DNA from: an uncultured Flavobacteriales bacterium
GTDB lineage: Bacteria > Bacteroidota > Bacteroidia > Flavobacteriales_G > Salibacteraceae
Length of the DNA stretch: 64,000 bases
NCBI GenBank assembly: GCA_943788775.1
Contig: CALSRO010000003.1
Coordinates: forward strand, 124,001 to 188,000
Direction of reading: 5' to 3'
Positions 45,913-55,544 of this stretch are shown in pieces. The translations under genes were made by a program, and so were the position numbers. Below the pieces are notes generated by a model. It was not told the DNA's origin. It was given only the letters and a program-made list of their open reading frames with translations, and did no database searches. The first letter of the stretch is position 1; every line of letters starts with the position of its first letter.

Positions 45913-46536
45913 CTAAAAGTCTTTGCTTTTCGTTAACACAGCCATGATCCGCTTATGAGCCTTATCCTCAGGATCAAATCCATCTAAGAGGCTTTCATCT
46001 GCCATTCCTGTTGACGACAAACGGCTATTTTCTACTCCCTTTAAGCTGAGTTTGGTCGCTACCCGCAGTGCTCTTGCCTTTGAGGTAGTTTTCTTTGCCA
46101 CACGTCCGGCACCGTTCGAGGCTGCTGAAGTGTGTGCTTGAATTTCAATATTTATATAAGGAAAAGAACTTGCTATTTCGGCTAGATTCTCTAGTTGAAT
46201 AGCGGCCTCCGCAGGTAATTCCTCACCTTCATAAGGCACTTTATCCAAATTGAAGGTAGCCGTCATTTCCTCAGACTCAATGAATTCCAACACTTCATAT
46301 TCCCACGAACCTGGCTGAAACTTCTCTCTGAGTTTGTTCATTTCTGGGTTATCTGATTTTTTCGGGGCTACTTTTTGAGCCGGCTTTTCTGGTTTCACTT
46401 CTTCATATATCTGAGAAGGTTCCGCCATTACCACTCCGTTATCTCCATCAACAGATTCTGGCTTTTCGCCACATGAGGCCAAAATGAATAGGCTTGTGAA
46501 TAAGGGAATGATCGAGTATCTTAAAGGGTATTTCAT
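45913..46536 (-). CDS. OmpA-like domain lipoprotein
   Basis: A 207-residue lipoprotein (MKYPLRYSIIPLFTSLFILASC, Cys at 22). A low-complexity linker rich in Pro, Lys and Glu follows, and residues about 90-207 form an OmpA-like peptidoglycan-binding domain: YINIEIQAHTSAASNG, SKARALRVATKLSLKGVENS and HKRIMAVLTK resemble its conserved NxxIEVxGHTD, LSxxRAxxV and NRRV elements in weakened form. It probably ties the outer membrane to the wall. Confidence 0.7.
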   Translation of the reverse strand: MKYPLRYSIIPLFTSLFILASCGEKPESVDGDNGVVMAEPSQIYEEVKPEKPAQKVAPKKSDNPEMNKLREKFQPGSWEYEVLEFIESEEMTATFNLDKVPYEGEELPAEAAIQLENLAEIASSFPYINIEIQAHTSAASNGAGRVAKKTTSKARALRVATKLSLKGVENSRLSSTGMADESLLDGFDPEDKAHKRIMAVLTKSKDF

Positions 46537-46669
46537 GAATTCATTATTATAGATTGCAAGTATCTGAATTATCGCAAAAAGTTCGTTTACGAAAAAAACC
46601 TTGCTGAGTTTCGATTTTCTTAGGAAGAATGAAGGATTTCTTTTGATTTTCTAGTAACTCTGTCATTCC

Positions 46670-47056
46670 ATGAAAAGTACGCGAGATATATCATCAAAAG
46701 AGGACATTAAAATCTTGATCGATGCTTTCTATTCTCGGGCCATGCAAGATGAGGTAATTGGAAAGTTTTTTACTGAAGTGGTTCAGATTAACATGGATGA
46801 GCACATGTCAATTATGTATCAATTTTGGGAGGCGGTACTTTTTGGTTCAAGCGACTATCGATGTGATCCGCTGGCAAAGCATATTGCCTTAGACAGCAAA
46901 GAGCCAATGGAAAGGCATCATTTCGTTCAATGGTTAAACCTTTTTAAACATACTGTGGACAGTTTGTATGTAGGTCTAATAGCCGATAAAGCCAAAGTCA
47001 GAGCCACGTCCATCGCCACCATGATGCAAATTAAAATTGGTCAGATACGGGCTTAA
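46670..47056 (+). CDS. Group III truncated haemoglobin
   Basis: A 128-residue globin. FYSRAMQDEVIGKFF matches the B-helix region, the proximal His is in ERHHFVQWLNLF, and VDSLYVGLIADKAKVRATSI is the G/H-helix signature of group III truncated haemoglobins. These bind oxygen or NO and are proposed to protect against nitrosative or peroxide stress. It is a single gene convergent with the lipoprotein at 47059. A near -7 box (TAACTCTG, one mismatch) lies just upstream. Confidence 0.88.
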   Translation: MKSTRDISSKEDIKILIDAFYSRAMQDEVIGKFFTEVVQINMDEHMSIMYQFWEAVLFGSSDYRCDPLAKHIALDSKEPMERHHFVQWLNLFKHTVDSLYVGLIADKAKVRATSIATMMQIKIGQIRA

Positions 47057-47058
47057 CC

Positions 47059-47508
47059 CTATTTCTTATTACAGGTAAAACCAGATTCCTCAAAATTTGC
47101 TAAAGCCGCATCAAACGTGGATTTCTCTTCATAGTCACCATAACATATCTCCGAAGTGTTATTACCGTTGTCACATTCATAACACACATCAACTACTGTC
47201 ATCTGGGCCGAAGCAAAATCCTCCTTTTTAAACTCTTTAGAACTGGCCGTCAGGTAAATATCAAAAGTACCTGGATCATCCCACACAAATGTTAGCGACT
47301 CTTCTCCATAGTAATACGATGTCAGCGTTCCATTTTGGATTTCTTCTACTTCCCATTGAACAAATTCCGCCTCCTCTGAACACGAGGTCAGACTTACTTC
47401 ATCAAATACAGTCACTTCATCGCTGGGTGTGATATCTATGCATGCAGTTGGCTCTTTAACACAGGATACAAAAGCCAACGGAAGAAGGATGAGTGTCAGT
47501 TTTTTCAT
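47059..47508 (-). CDS. PKD-like lipoprotein
   Basis: From the ATG at 47508 (MKKLTLILLPLAFVSCVKEP) the 149-residue protein is a lipoprotein with Cys at 16. Its middle resembles a PKD/Ig-like domain (VTVFDEVSLTSCSEEAEFVQ, TFVWDDPGTFDIYLTASS), and four later Cys residues (VCYECDN, SEIC, FTC) may form disulfides. It lies 2 bases from the convergent globin gene. The function is unknown. Confidence 0.65.
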   Translation of the reverse strand: MKKLTLILLPLAFVSCVKEPTACIDITPSDEVTVFDEVSLTSCSEEAEFVQWEVEEIQNGTLTSYYYGEESLTFVWDDPGTFDIYLTASSKEFKKEDFASAQMTVVDVCYECDNGNNTSEICYGDYEEKSTFDAALANFEESGFTCNKK

Positions 47509-47559
47509 GATTGCGAAATTACATACCAACTATTTATTCAGGCAATCAGAAAAACATCC

Positions 47560-48384
47560 TTACCCCCTCCATTTCTTCAAACTCCGAATAAGTTGCTTTT
47601 TCCTGGGAGTTTTAGTCTCCGAATCAGCCAAAGCTTTTCTAGCTTCAAGAGCATTCTGCTCTTTTGATGCGTCTTTCATCTTAAACTTTAAGTACAGGAA
47701 ATCATTTTCATCTAAGCCATTGACCGCGCATAGAAAGCTATCTGGACTCTTTGTAATGATGAGCAACAAGGATTTAAAATCCCAAGTGCAATGACTAAAA
47801 TCTCTTATAAAGGCATTGGCTTCTTTGATCGAAATTTCAGATTGCGCTTCAAAATGCTCTTGTCGCAATTGTTTTTCATGACGAATGCTATCCAATCTGT
47901 CCAATTGATTACTGAACCATTTAGTGTTTAATTTGCTAAACTTAGAAAAGCATATTTTGGATGGATCATCCACAACTCTGCTTTCAGCAAGGCCGTGTGT
48001 AAAGTCTTTTTGATCATAACCAATGTGATGTCTTGCTACGGCAAGCAAAAAGTTCGAGGTACGATTATGTAGGCCGACATTTCGGATATTATTGATGATA
48101 GAATCACAGGTGTCCAGCTTTTGAATCTCGATCTCGTTATCGTACCAAAGCTTTTTCATCTGTATGACAGACTCCTCGGACTCGTCAATCACATGGCGAC
48201 TATCTAAGAAATAGACGGTTTTAAAATCGGAGTAAACCTCGATTACAGAACCATCGTCCTCGGGAATAAGCATATAATAATGATTCATCAACTTGCCCGA
48301 TTGCACTTTAAGTTGAACCTGCGATTGAGACCAACCAAATAGGCTAATTAATAAAAATAGTAATGTTAAACCGCAGTGCTTCAA
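47560..48384 (-). CDS. Secreted protein of unknown function
   Basis: A 274-residue protein with a signal peptide (MKHCGLTLLFLLISLFGWSQ) and a mature part rich in charged residues. The C-terminus is strongly basic (RKQLIRSLKKWRG). No domain is recognised and no lipobox is seen. The gene stands alone. Confidence 0.6.
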   Translation of the reverse strand: MKHCGLTLLFLLISLFGWSQSQVQLKVQSGKLMNHYYMLIPEDDGSVIEVYSDFKTVYFLDSRHVIDESEESVIQMKKLWYDNEIEIQKLDTCDSIINNIRNVGLHNRTSNFLLAVARHHIGYDQKDFTHGLAESRVVDDPSKICFSKFSKLNTKWFSNQLDRLDSIRHEKQLRQEHFEAQSEISIKEANAFIRDFSHCTWDFKSLLLIITKSPDSFLCAVNGLDENDFLYLKFKMKDASKEQNALEARKALADSETKTPRKKQLIRSLKKWRG

Positions 48385-48565
48385 TCCAATAATTATTAGA
48401 CCTAAAAGTAATGATCCGATTATATTGTAGTTGCTGTTTTATTGTTGATTAATATCAGCAGCAGCAACTATTAATACGGATAGGATGTACGATTTTGGCT
48501 TTCGAGTTTGAATAGAAAAATGATTCCTGCCGAAAATAGGGTCATTCAGTGAGTTGTGCCCATTG

Positions 48566-48808
48566 TCACATTGTAAGACAAAGAGCAGCGCTAAATTTGC
48601 CCCAGGTTCCTAGGCCATTGTCTATGGTTTCCCAATCGGTTCCGTTGGTCGATTTTACAGGTCCTGATCCCGATGTGGTACCATAGATGGCAGCATTGTG
48701 TACGGCCATATCGTTGAGTGTGACCGAATAGACAGTGGCCCAATCTTGTGCATGAACAGATAGAGTCACCATAACAATCGATCCCAAAATGAATAGTTGT
48801 GTTTTCAT
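48566..48808 (-). pseudogene. Remnant of a secreted BNR-like propeller protein
   Basis: The ATG at 48808 gives MKTQLFILGSIVMVTLSVHA, a clear signal peptide, then a single propeller-like blade (YGTTSGSGPVKSTNGTDWET) before the frame stops after 80 residues. A functional propeller needs many blades, so this looks like the 5' end of a gene whose rest was lost. A real short secreted protein is possible but less likely. Confidence 0.5.
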
Positions 48809-48898
48809 GATGTGTTGGTTAATTATTTGATTCGAACCAAAGGAAAACCACCACAACAGATTACTCCATAAGGCATATGCCTCATTTATATTTATCTA

Positions 48899-49414
48899 CT
48901 ATTCTGATGGCCAAAAGGTATCCTCGAAATACCGCTCCCAATGACCATCGATCAGCTTTTCACCATATTCTATAAAATTTCCTTCTGGAGTTTGAGTGAA
49001 GATGTATCGAACTGTTTCTGTGGGTGAAACGATCAGTCTCCCATTTTCAAACTCGGCTGGGTACTTGCCGCTGGCCTGCATAGAAAAGGGATGATAGAGG
49101 TAGGTATCTGCAACCTCATCGTAGGTAATGACGGTATGTAATAACAGGTTCTCCGAGGTTAAATCGATGGTGATGATGTGTTTGTTTAACCCATACTTAA
49201 TTGATTCACTGGCAGGCACTTCACTTACCACTACTCCATCCTTGATTTGTTTTGATGTACCCTCCCACTCTCCGATCATGTACTGAAGTTGTTGCATTTT
49301 ATCCTGCGCGATGGTTTGGGCTTGGGAGAATTGAGCAACACAGAGAAAAACCAATATACACACGCGATTCAAATCGATTCGTCTTCTGTTCTTTCCTATT
49401 TCAATCTTGTTCAT
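48899..49414 (-). CDS. Secreted DUF1579-like protein
   Basis: From the ATG at 49414 (MNKIEIGKNRRRIDLNRVC) the protein has 171 residues with a hydrophobic run ending QFSQAQ. The mature part starts QLQYMIGEWEGTSKQIKDG, the W-x-G motif and strand pattern of DUF1579/lipocalin-like proteins, and ends WERYFEDTFWPSE. The family is of unknown function. It is divergent from the large sortilin-like gene; the start positions lie about 100 bases apart. Confidence 0.65.
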   Translation of the reverse strand: MNKIEIGKNRRRIDLNRVCILVFLCVAQFSQAQTIAQDKMQQLQYMIGEWEGTSKQIKDGVVVSEVPASESIKYGLNKHIITIDLTSENLLLHTVITYDEVADTYLYHPFSMQASGKYPAEFENGRLIVSPTETVRYIFTQTPEGNFIEYGEKLIDGHWERYFEDTFWPSE

Positions 49415-49514
49415 TCGGTATTCATCACTTATTCCCAAAATCAAACCTAACAATGGAGATTATGTTCTTGGGAGTATTATTCTTGTAAATCTAGATGTAC
49501 ACATCCATTATTCC

Positions 49515-52500
49515 ATGATTAAACACCTTCTACCTATCCTGTTGGTTCTCATAACCTTCTCAGCGAAAACACAAAACAAACCGATTTCTGATTCCACGCT
49601 AACGGGGCTAACATTCCGAAGCTTGGGGCCGGCATTCATGTCTGGTCGCATTGCGGACATTGCCATTCATCCCGAAAACGAGAACGTGTGGTATATAGCC
49701 GTAGGTTCAGGTGGAGTATGGCGTACGGATAATAGCGGCATCATCTGGAAACCACTCTTTGACAAGCAAAAAGTGTATAGCACCGGATGCGTTACCATTG
49801 ATCCAATGCAGCCATCGACCGTTTGGGTAGGTACTGGAGAAAACGTAGGCGGCCGACACATCAGTTTTGGCGATGGTGTCTATCGAAGCCTTGACGGTGG
49901 TAATTCATGGAAAAACATGGGCTTGAAAAAGTCTGAACACATTTCGAAAATCATAGTGCATCCGAATAACTCGAATATTATCTATGTTGCTGCGCAAGGA
50001 CCGCTTTGGACCAGCGGAGGCGAGCGCGGTTTTTATTGGTCGAGCGATGGAGGAAAGACTTGGGAGCGTACGCTTGGAAATGATGAATGGACGGGTGTCA
50101 CCGATATTGTTCAGGATCCAAACAATCCGGAGGTGATCTACGCGGCTACTTGGGACCGCCACAGAACGGTGGCGGCTTATATGGGCGGTGGACCTGGCAC
50201 GGGACTCCACAAAAGCACCGATGGCGGCAAAACATGGACCCAACTCAAATCAGGACTGCCGAAGGGAAACCTTGGTAAGATCGGATTGGCTATGAGTCCT
50301 CAAAAATCGAATGTACTCTACGCGGCCATTGAGCGAGACCGAAGAACGGGTGAGGTGTATCGGAGTGAAGACTATGGCGCCAGCTGGAAGAAAATGTCCT
50401 CAGCAGTATCTGGGGCTACAGGACCGCATTACTACCAAGAGTTGTATGCCTCACCACACAAGTTTGATCGTCTCTATTTGATGGACGTGCGTGCTCAAGT
50501 GAGCGAAGATGGCGGTAAGACATTCACACGAATGCCCGAGAAACACAAACACAGCGACAACCACGCCATGGCTTTCCGAGCCAATGACCCTAACTACCTT
50601 TTAGTTGGTTGCGATGGCGGATTGTACGAGTCGTTTGACCTCGGTGAAAACTGGCGCTATATGACCAACTTGCCACTAACGCAGTATTACAAAGTGGCCG
50701 TAGATGATGCCGAACCCTTCTACAACATTTATGGTGGTACGCAAGACAACAATACCCAAGGCGGACCATCGCGCACCGACAATGTGCACGGCATCATGAA
50801 TTCAGATTGGTATGTGGTGCTCTTTGGCGATGGCCACCAGCCCGCTACTGAGCCGGGCAATCCTGACATTGTGTATGCCGAATGGCAGCAAGGCAATTTG
50901 ACTCGGGTGGACAAAACCACGGGAGAGATCGTTTACATCCAACCGCAGCCTGCAGAGGATGATCCGGTGGAGCGATTCAACTGGGACGCACCCATTTTAG
51001 TGAGTCCGCACGATCCAAAAACGCTCTATTTCGCATCGCAGCGCGTTTGGAAATCTACCGATCGTGGGGATAGCTGGACGGCCATTTCAGATGATCTCAC
51101 TAAAAATCTGGAGCGTATTGAGCAGCCCATCATGGGAAAAAAGCAGAGCTGGGATAATGCCTGGGACATCTACGCCATGTCAAACTACAGCACCATTACC
51201 TCGCTGTCAGAGTCTCCCGTGCAACAAGGTTTAGTCTATGCCGGCACAGACGATGGGCTACTGCAGGTGACCGAAGATGACGGAGGATCTTGGCGTAAAA
51301 TACCCGTGTCTTCCATAGGAGCTCCGGCTACGGCATTCGTCAATGACATCAAAGCCGATCTTTTCGATGCCAATACATTTTATGTATGCCTCGACAACCA
51401 CAAGTTTGGCGATTACAAGCCTTATTTCTACAAGAGCACAGACAAGGGCAAGTCGTGGAAGAAAATGACCGCCAACTTGCCCGAAACTACCTTGGTGTGG
51501 CGCATGGTGCAAGATCATGTCAACAAGAACTTGATGTTTCTCGCCACGGAATTTGGAATTTACACCTCCATAGATGGCGGATCAAAATGGCATCAACTGA
51601 AAGGTGGGTTACCTACCATCTCTTTCAGAGACTTAGCCATTCAGAAGCGCGAAAACGATTTGGTAGGCGCATCGTTTGGTCGGGGGTTTTACGTGCTCGA
51701 TGACTATTCTCCTCTGCGAGAGGTTTCTGAAGAAAGCATGAATAAGGAGGCACATTTGTTCCCGATCAAAGATGCGTGGTGGTACATCCCACGTCCCATA
51801 TTGAGCTTTGATGAAAAAGGATCGCAAGGTGCCAGTCACTACGTGGCGCCCAACCCTGATTTTGGCGCCATCATTACCTACCATTTGGCCGAAGACTACC
51901 AATCGATGGAAGAGGAACGCAAGGCAGCCGAGAAAGAAATGAAAGACCAGGACATCCCATTTCCCGGATGGGAGACGCTCGAAGCGGCAAGATTGGAGCA
52001 TAAACCCGCAGTGTTCCTCGTGATTAAGGATAAGGACAACAAAGTGGTTCGAAGAATGCAAGTGCCCGCAAAGAAGGGAATACACCGCGTGGCATGGGAT
52101 CTTCGCTATCCACATACCGATGCGGTGCGTTCAACCCATCAACCGAAAGACCCGAAAAAGGCTCCCAAGGGTTTGATGGCTGCCCCGGGCGAGTACACCG
52201 CAACGCTTCTCAAAATGGAAGAAGGAAAGGTCACGGAATTGGCACCAGCACAGTCCTTCACAGTGAAGCGTTTGAAGAAAGGCGCTTTGGATGGCGCAAC
52301 ACCTGTGGTCACCGCAGCCTTTTGGCGCGAGTTGGAAGACATCAATATTGATTTGAGCGCTACCAGCACCGTATTGCGCGAGCAGCTTGAGAAGGTAAAA
52401 ATGATGGCCATCGCGTTGAACAAAAGTCAAAGTGCTCCGGGCAACTTGGATGCACAATTGCACCAATTGAACACGAAGCTGGAGTTGATGAACAAGCAAC

Positions 52501-52763
52501 TGAGCGGTGATCCACTGCGTGGCGCGGTTGGCGAGAAATCGACTCCCACTATTGGTCAGCGCGTTTCTGTCGCTGCCATGGGTACACAAACGAGTACGTA
52601 TGGACCAACACCCACACACCAACAAAGCCTCGCGATCGCTCGCAAGCAGCTCGATCAATTGAAAACCGAGCTCACGACCCTCATCGAAAGCGACATTCCT
52701 TCTTTGGAGCAAGCACTCATCGATGCCAAAGCACCCTATGTGAAGGGCAGCGAGTTGCGATAG
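49515..52763 (+). CDS. Sortilin/VPS10-like beta-propeller protein
   Basis: I start at the ATG at 49515 (MIKHLLPILLVLITFSAKTQ, a signal peptide), giving 1082 residues; the TTG at 49407 lies further upstream and spoils the signal. At least eight Asp-box (SxDxGxxW) blades are visible, including YRSLDGGNSW, KSTDGGKTW, RSEDYGASW, KSTDRGDSW and KSTDKGKSW, so the first 750 residues are a large ten-bladed-type propeller. The final 300 residues are helical and contain MQVPAKKGIHRVAWDLRYP. Members are often annotated as glycosyl hydrolases or WD40/YVTN/BNR-like proteins; no hydrolase residues are seen. GC content is clearly above the neighbours. Confidence 0.85.
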   Translation: MIKHLLPILLVLITFSAKTQNKPISDSTLTGLTFRSLGPAFMSGRIADIAIHPENENVWYIAVGSGGVWRTDNSGIIWKPLFDKQKVYSTGCVTIDPMQPSTVWVGTGENVGGRHISFGDGVYRSLDGGNSWKNMGLKKSEHISKIIVHPNNSNIIYVAAQGPLWTSGGERGFYWSSDGGKTWERTLGNDEWTGVTDIVQDPNNPEVIYAATWDRHRTVAAYMGGGPGTGLHKSTDGGKTWTQLKSGLPKGNLGKIGLAMSPQKSNVLYAAIERDRRTGEVYRSEDYGASWKKMSSAVSGATGPHYYQELYASPHKFDRLYLMDVRAQVSEDGGKTFTRMPEKHKHSDNHAMAFRANDPNYLLVGCDGGLYESFDLGENWRYMTNLPLTQYYKVAVDDAEPFYNIYGGTQDNNTQGGPSRTDNVHGIMNSDWYVVLFGDGHQPATEPGNPDIVYAEWQQGNLTRVDKTTGEIVYIQPQPAEDDPVERFNWDAPILVSPHDPKTLYFASQRVWKSTDRGDSWTAISDDLTKNLERIEQPIMGKKQSWDNAWDIYAMSNYSTITSLSESPVQQGLVYAGTDDGLLQVTEDDGGSWRKIPVSSIGAPATAFVNDIKADLFDANTFYVCLDNHKFGDYKPYFYKSTDKGKSWKKMTANLPETTLVWRMVQDHVNKNLMFLATEFGIYTSIDGGSKWHQLKGGLPTISFRDLAIQKRENDLVGASFGRGFYVLDDYSPLREVSEESMNKEAHLFPIKDAWWYIPRPILSFDEKGSQGASHYVAPNPDFGAIITYHLAEDYQSMEEERKAAEKEMKDQDIPFPGWETLEAARLEHKPAVFLVIKDKDNKVVRRMQVPAKKGIHRVAWDLRYPHTDAVRSTHQPKDPKKAPKGLMAAPGEYTATLLKMEEGKVTELAPAQSFTVKRLKKGALDGATPVVTAAFWRELEDINIDLSATSTVLREQLEKVKMMAIALNKSQSAPGNLDAQLHQLNTKLELMNKQLSGDPLRGAVGEKSTPTIGQRVSVAAMGTQTSTYGPTPTHQQSLAIARKQLDQLKTELTTLIESDIPSLEQALIDAKAPYVKGSELR

Positions 52764-52818
52764 AGAAAGACGGAACTTTGAGTTTTGAATATTGAATCAC
52801 AAATACGGCTCCTCATCG

Positions 52819-53256
52819 TCAACTGGCAGAGGACAGGTTATTGAAGTAAGCTTTGTATTGCCAAACCCTCGGTAAAAACGCCAAAAACAAGGCGGGGTAA
52901 AGCAGCAGGTCAAGCACCCGGTTTCCGGAGGAAAAATGCATGTCGTCTTCTATGATAGTGTGATCGCCATCGCGGTGCAGCACGTGCCGATGCTTCCATC
53001 GCTTCAGTGGGAATGGCAGTTGCCTGCCCTCGTCTATGAAATAAGATCCCTGTTCGGTGCGTCCATGCTCGGTGATTTCACTCACCCAATCTCCCGCCAC
53101 GGGCAGTTTTAAATGAACGATGTCCCCTTTTTTTGAGCCGTCATATTGAATCAGTGCCGCACCTGGAGGCAACAAATACCGAAACAAGTCTTCGTCAAAT
53201 CGTGCTTGCACAGTTTCGAGTTTGCATGCGACCCGTGAACGTAGTTTTAGATTCAT
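52819..53256 (-). CDS. SRPBCC-family ligand-binding protein
   Basis: From the ATG at 53256 (MNLKLRSRVACKLETVQARF) the protein has 145 residues with the helix-grip pattern of the START/SRPBCC fold: FDEDLFRYLLPPGAALIQYD, GDIVHLKLP, WVSEITEH, RQLPFPLKRWKHRHVLHR and a long C-terminal helix with LYPALFLAFLPRVW. Similar proteins in this phylum are called ligand-binding SRPBCC proteins. The ligand is unknown. Confidence 0.75.
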   Translation of the reverse strand: MNLKLRSRVACKLETVQARFDEDLFRYLLPPGAALIQYDGSKKGDIVHLKLPVAGDWVSEITEHGRTEQGSYFIDEGRQLPFPLKRWKHRHVLHRDGDHTIIEDDMHFSSGNRVLDLLLYPALFLAFLPRVWQYKAYFNNLSSAS

Positions 53257-53391
53257 TATGCGATACTTCGTTGTGCAGTTTAAAACAAAATCGAGCCGAA
53301 TAAAGTTTTCGGTGATTTGATTGAGAGTTTTGCCCAACGGTTTGGCAATAGGCAGTGTACCAAAGGGCATGCACTATTCACCCTGTTTTGC

Positions 53392-54246
53392 TTAGCGTTT
53401 TTTCAATTTTATTTTTTCCGTTCCGAGGACAAAGTATTCGCCCTCATATGTTTTTCCATTCGAAGTTACTTTCTCGAAAACAAATTCGCGCAGGTTTAGC
53501 TCATCATCTGAAAATACCCAGTTGTATTGCCGGTATTCTCGGTTGTCCGTATTCTTAAAAGTTATTACGTCAAGGTTTTTATGCATGTGCAAAGTGCCAA
53601 AGTAGTTTCGCACTTCGTATGAATCAAATCCATCCATGCCCGTTAATTGACCATTTGCCGCAAAGACGATCTCCTCTCCAGTCTCTGAATTTAAGTACTG
53701 TCCTTCAAATAATTGTTCGTTGAAGTAATCCGTGACATTATTTCCAATGACAAATGCGTCCTTGTTGACTTGAGTGAAATACTCCAAATCCTCTCGCTTT
53801 CTGAAAGTATAAACCGTGGAGTCAGTTTTTCGCGAATTAGGGTGTTGCACGAGATGCAATTCAGGATCATTGCTTATAAGAAACCATTGCTGTCCTGTGA
53901 TGTTAGAAGTCAAAGTTGCAATTGAATCACTCGTTTTTTCTATCAAATACTCATCGCTAGCAATTGATCCAAAGGCGCTAAGTGAATCATTTTCTATATC
54001 TAATATTATCGCGAACCAAGTGGGCGATTGAAGTCGATACTTTGCCAATTCTCTATTTTCAACAATCGTATCAAAGTAGTTGGTCAAGCCCCAGGTGCCA
54101 TTTAGGTCAAATCCAACCTTGTTGTCACCAGATGCAATTGACTTTTTTTTGTCCACTTCCTCTACTACAGGTATGTCCTTTTTAGAACTAGAATGACAAG
54201 CAACCATGGAAATGATTCCAAGTATGTAGAGTATGTTCTTGATCAT
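53392..54246 (-). CDS. Lipoprotein of unknown function in the cassette-like region
   Basis: A 284-residue lipoprotein (MIKNILYILGIISMVACHSS, Cys at 17). The mature part alternates strands and turns (FDLNGTWGLTNYFDTIVENR, QYNWVFSDDELNLREFVFEK), suggesting a lipocalin-like barrel. No family is recognised. On the minus strand it is the first gene after the attC-like site at 54251-54308, so it would be the last cassette of the array. Confidence 0.65.
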   Translation of the reverse strand: MIKNILYILGIISMVACHSSSKKDIPVVEEVDKKKSIASGDNKVGFDLNGTWGLTNYFDTIVENRELAKYRLQSPTWFAIILDIENDSLSAFGSIASDEYLIEKTSDSIATLTSNITGQQWFLISNDPELHLVQHPNSRKTDSTVYTFRKREDLEYFTQVNKDAFVIGNNVTDYFNEQLFEGQYLNSETGEEIVFAANGQLTGMDGFDSYEVRNYFGTLHMHKNLDVITFKNTDNREYRQYNWVFSDDELNLREFVFEKVTSNGKTYEGEYFVLGTEKIKLKKR

Positions 54247-54250
54247 TTAG

Positions 54251-54308
54251 GGTAACGGTTTAGTTATGATGTGTGCCCGATGGGTATTGCATGTAGGTTT
54301 TGTTGGCA
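54251..54308 (-). other. Short attC-like recombination site
   Basis: A 58-base element between minus-strand genes. Read on the minus strand it starts TGCCAAC, ends CCGTTACC, and holds an imperfect central hairpin. The stop codon of the GIY-YIG/DUF4357 gene is immediately adjacent (54309-54311). The end AAACCGTTA is shared with the two longer sites at 55545 and 57225. The size fits the short end of known attC sites. Confidence 0.5.
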
Positions 54309-55184
54309 TTAGTTATTTAATTTTTCTTGTACTTCTTTAAATGTCAATCCTTTCTCACTAACCCATTCTGTGAAACCGTTTGAATTGCGTCCAAGAACCA
54401 TATTTGAAGCAGCACTTGGGCTATTAAATACAGCATCTTCAGCAAAAATGAGTTTGTCACCATTCTCCACCATGATTTTAGTCTCGACTAGTTTCCTTCT
54501 CATGTTAATGTATGTCTCTGTACAAGAATTAGAAAGACTCTTTTTTGCTTCACTTCCTTTAGCTACAATATAACCTTGGTCGGTTTCGGTCATAGTAGCT
54601 TTAAATGTTTTGGTTTTAATGTAATATGTTTCATGTACTGTACTGTCTTCAATAGTTTCAATGGGTTTCTGGTCAGCGGTTGAAGAGATAAGGAATTTAA
54701 AACCCATTACAGGTAATATCAATTTTATCTGTTCAAGGAAATATTCCATGTCAGATATGTCCGCTTCATGCAATGTCGGTAAGCTAGGTGAGTTTCCGTT
54801 GTCAATTTGAGCAGTTTTTGCAGCGAGAGCAAGTTGAACTAATCTCGATTCTAAATATCTAATTTGGGTTTTTGTCAGCAGTTCATCTTTACTCACGAAG
54901 AATATGAGTTCCTTAAAATCTTTGTTTGGGTCGCTCAAATGTTGCTTTAATCGAGTCTTTATGTTTTCAGCTTCTCCGATATAAATTTTTTCATCAAAAG
55001 CATCGTCTGTAGGATCACCTTTTAAGCAATAAATTCCCGGATTGTCAAATTCAGGTCGATTCATGATTTTGTTCACTGCTGCTCTCGGTGAATAAATGGC
55101 TTTACCTACCCAATTACCAATTTCACTCAGTCGTGGTCCATAGGCGGTTCCATCAATCATGTAAACAGTTAGTTTCTTTCCCAT
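54309..55184 (-). CDS. GIY-YIG nuclease / DUF4357 protein
   Basis: A 291-residue protein. Residues about 45-130 form a GIY-YIG domain (NPGIYCLKGDPTDDAFDEKI followed by YIGEAENIKTRLKQHL and FFVSKDELLTK, with the Glu in RYLESRLV). The C-terminal 60 residues (AVFNSPSAASNMVLGRNSNG and FTEWVSEKGLTFKEV) are DUF4357, a small DNA-binding-like module. Such fusions are often in defence or mobile-element contexts. It is 9 bases downstream of the 112-residue gene, with which it would share a cassette. Confidence 0.85.
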   Translation of the reverse strand: MGKKLTVYMIDGTAYGPRLSEIGNWVGKAIYSPRAAVNKIMNRPEFDNPGIYCLKGDPTDDAFDEKIYIGEAENIKTRLKQHLSDPNKDFKELIFFVSKDELLTKTQIRYLESRLVQLALAAKTAQIDNGNSPSLPTLHEADISDMEYFLEQIKLILPVMGFKFLISSTADQKPIETIEDSTVHETYYIKTKTFKATMTETDQGYIVAKGSEAKKSLSNSCTETYINMRRKLVETKIMVENGDKLIFAEDAVFNSPSAASNMVLGRNSNGFTEWVSEKGLTFKEVQEKLNN

Positions 55185-55193
55185 CAGTTTTCT

Positions 55194-55532
55194 TTATACA
55201 ATTTTCAGATATGGATTATTTGTGTTTTTATTAGCCCATTTTGTTAATTGCAATGATTCATCCAGTCTTCTTTTTTCAATATTTCTGTAAATCCATACGC
55301 CACCTGCAACTGAACCCCCTATCCATTTCAGTTTATTCTCAACTTGGACAATGCCCTTAAAGAGGAGAATCAAATTTTCATCATCTAATTTATCACAGAT
55401 CATATTCCATTCTTTCCAATGCAGACGATTTATTGAGTTATCATTGAACCTTACTTTCAGTTCATTCAGATCTGTAGGGAAATTGTTACCTACCTCGATT
55501 AAATCAGATATTATTATATCGTTCAGTGTCAT
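55194..55532 (-). CDS. Small cytoplasmic protein of unknown function
   Basis: A 112-residue protein, mostly helical (LNDIIISDLIEVGNNFPTDL, then HWKEWNMICDKLDDENLILL), with a short hydrophobic WIGGSVAGGVWIY in the C-terminal half. It looks like a small accessory protein of unknown type. It starts just inside the long attC-like site at 55545-55677 on the minus strand and is followed by the GIY-YIG gene. Confidence 0.55.
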   Translation of the reverse strand: MTLNDIIISDLIEVGNNFPTDLNELKVRFNDNSINRLHWKEWNMICDKLDDENLILLFKGIVQVENKLKWIGGSVAGGVWIYRNIEKRRLDESLQLTKWANKNTNNPYLKIV

Positions 55533-55544
55533 TTTCTAATTAAT

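Noticed and set aside
51633..52115. 160-codon antisense ORF
   Set aside because: Same reason: a shadow of the propeller gene with His/Phe-rich nonsense composition.
52131..52712. 193-codon ORF antisense to the sortilin-like gene
   Set aside because: It lies entirely opposite a well-supported gene and has no motif; typical shadow of a GC-richer gene.
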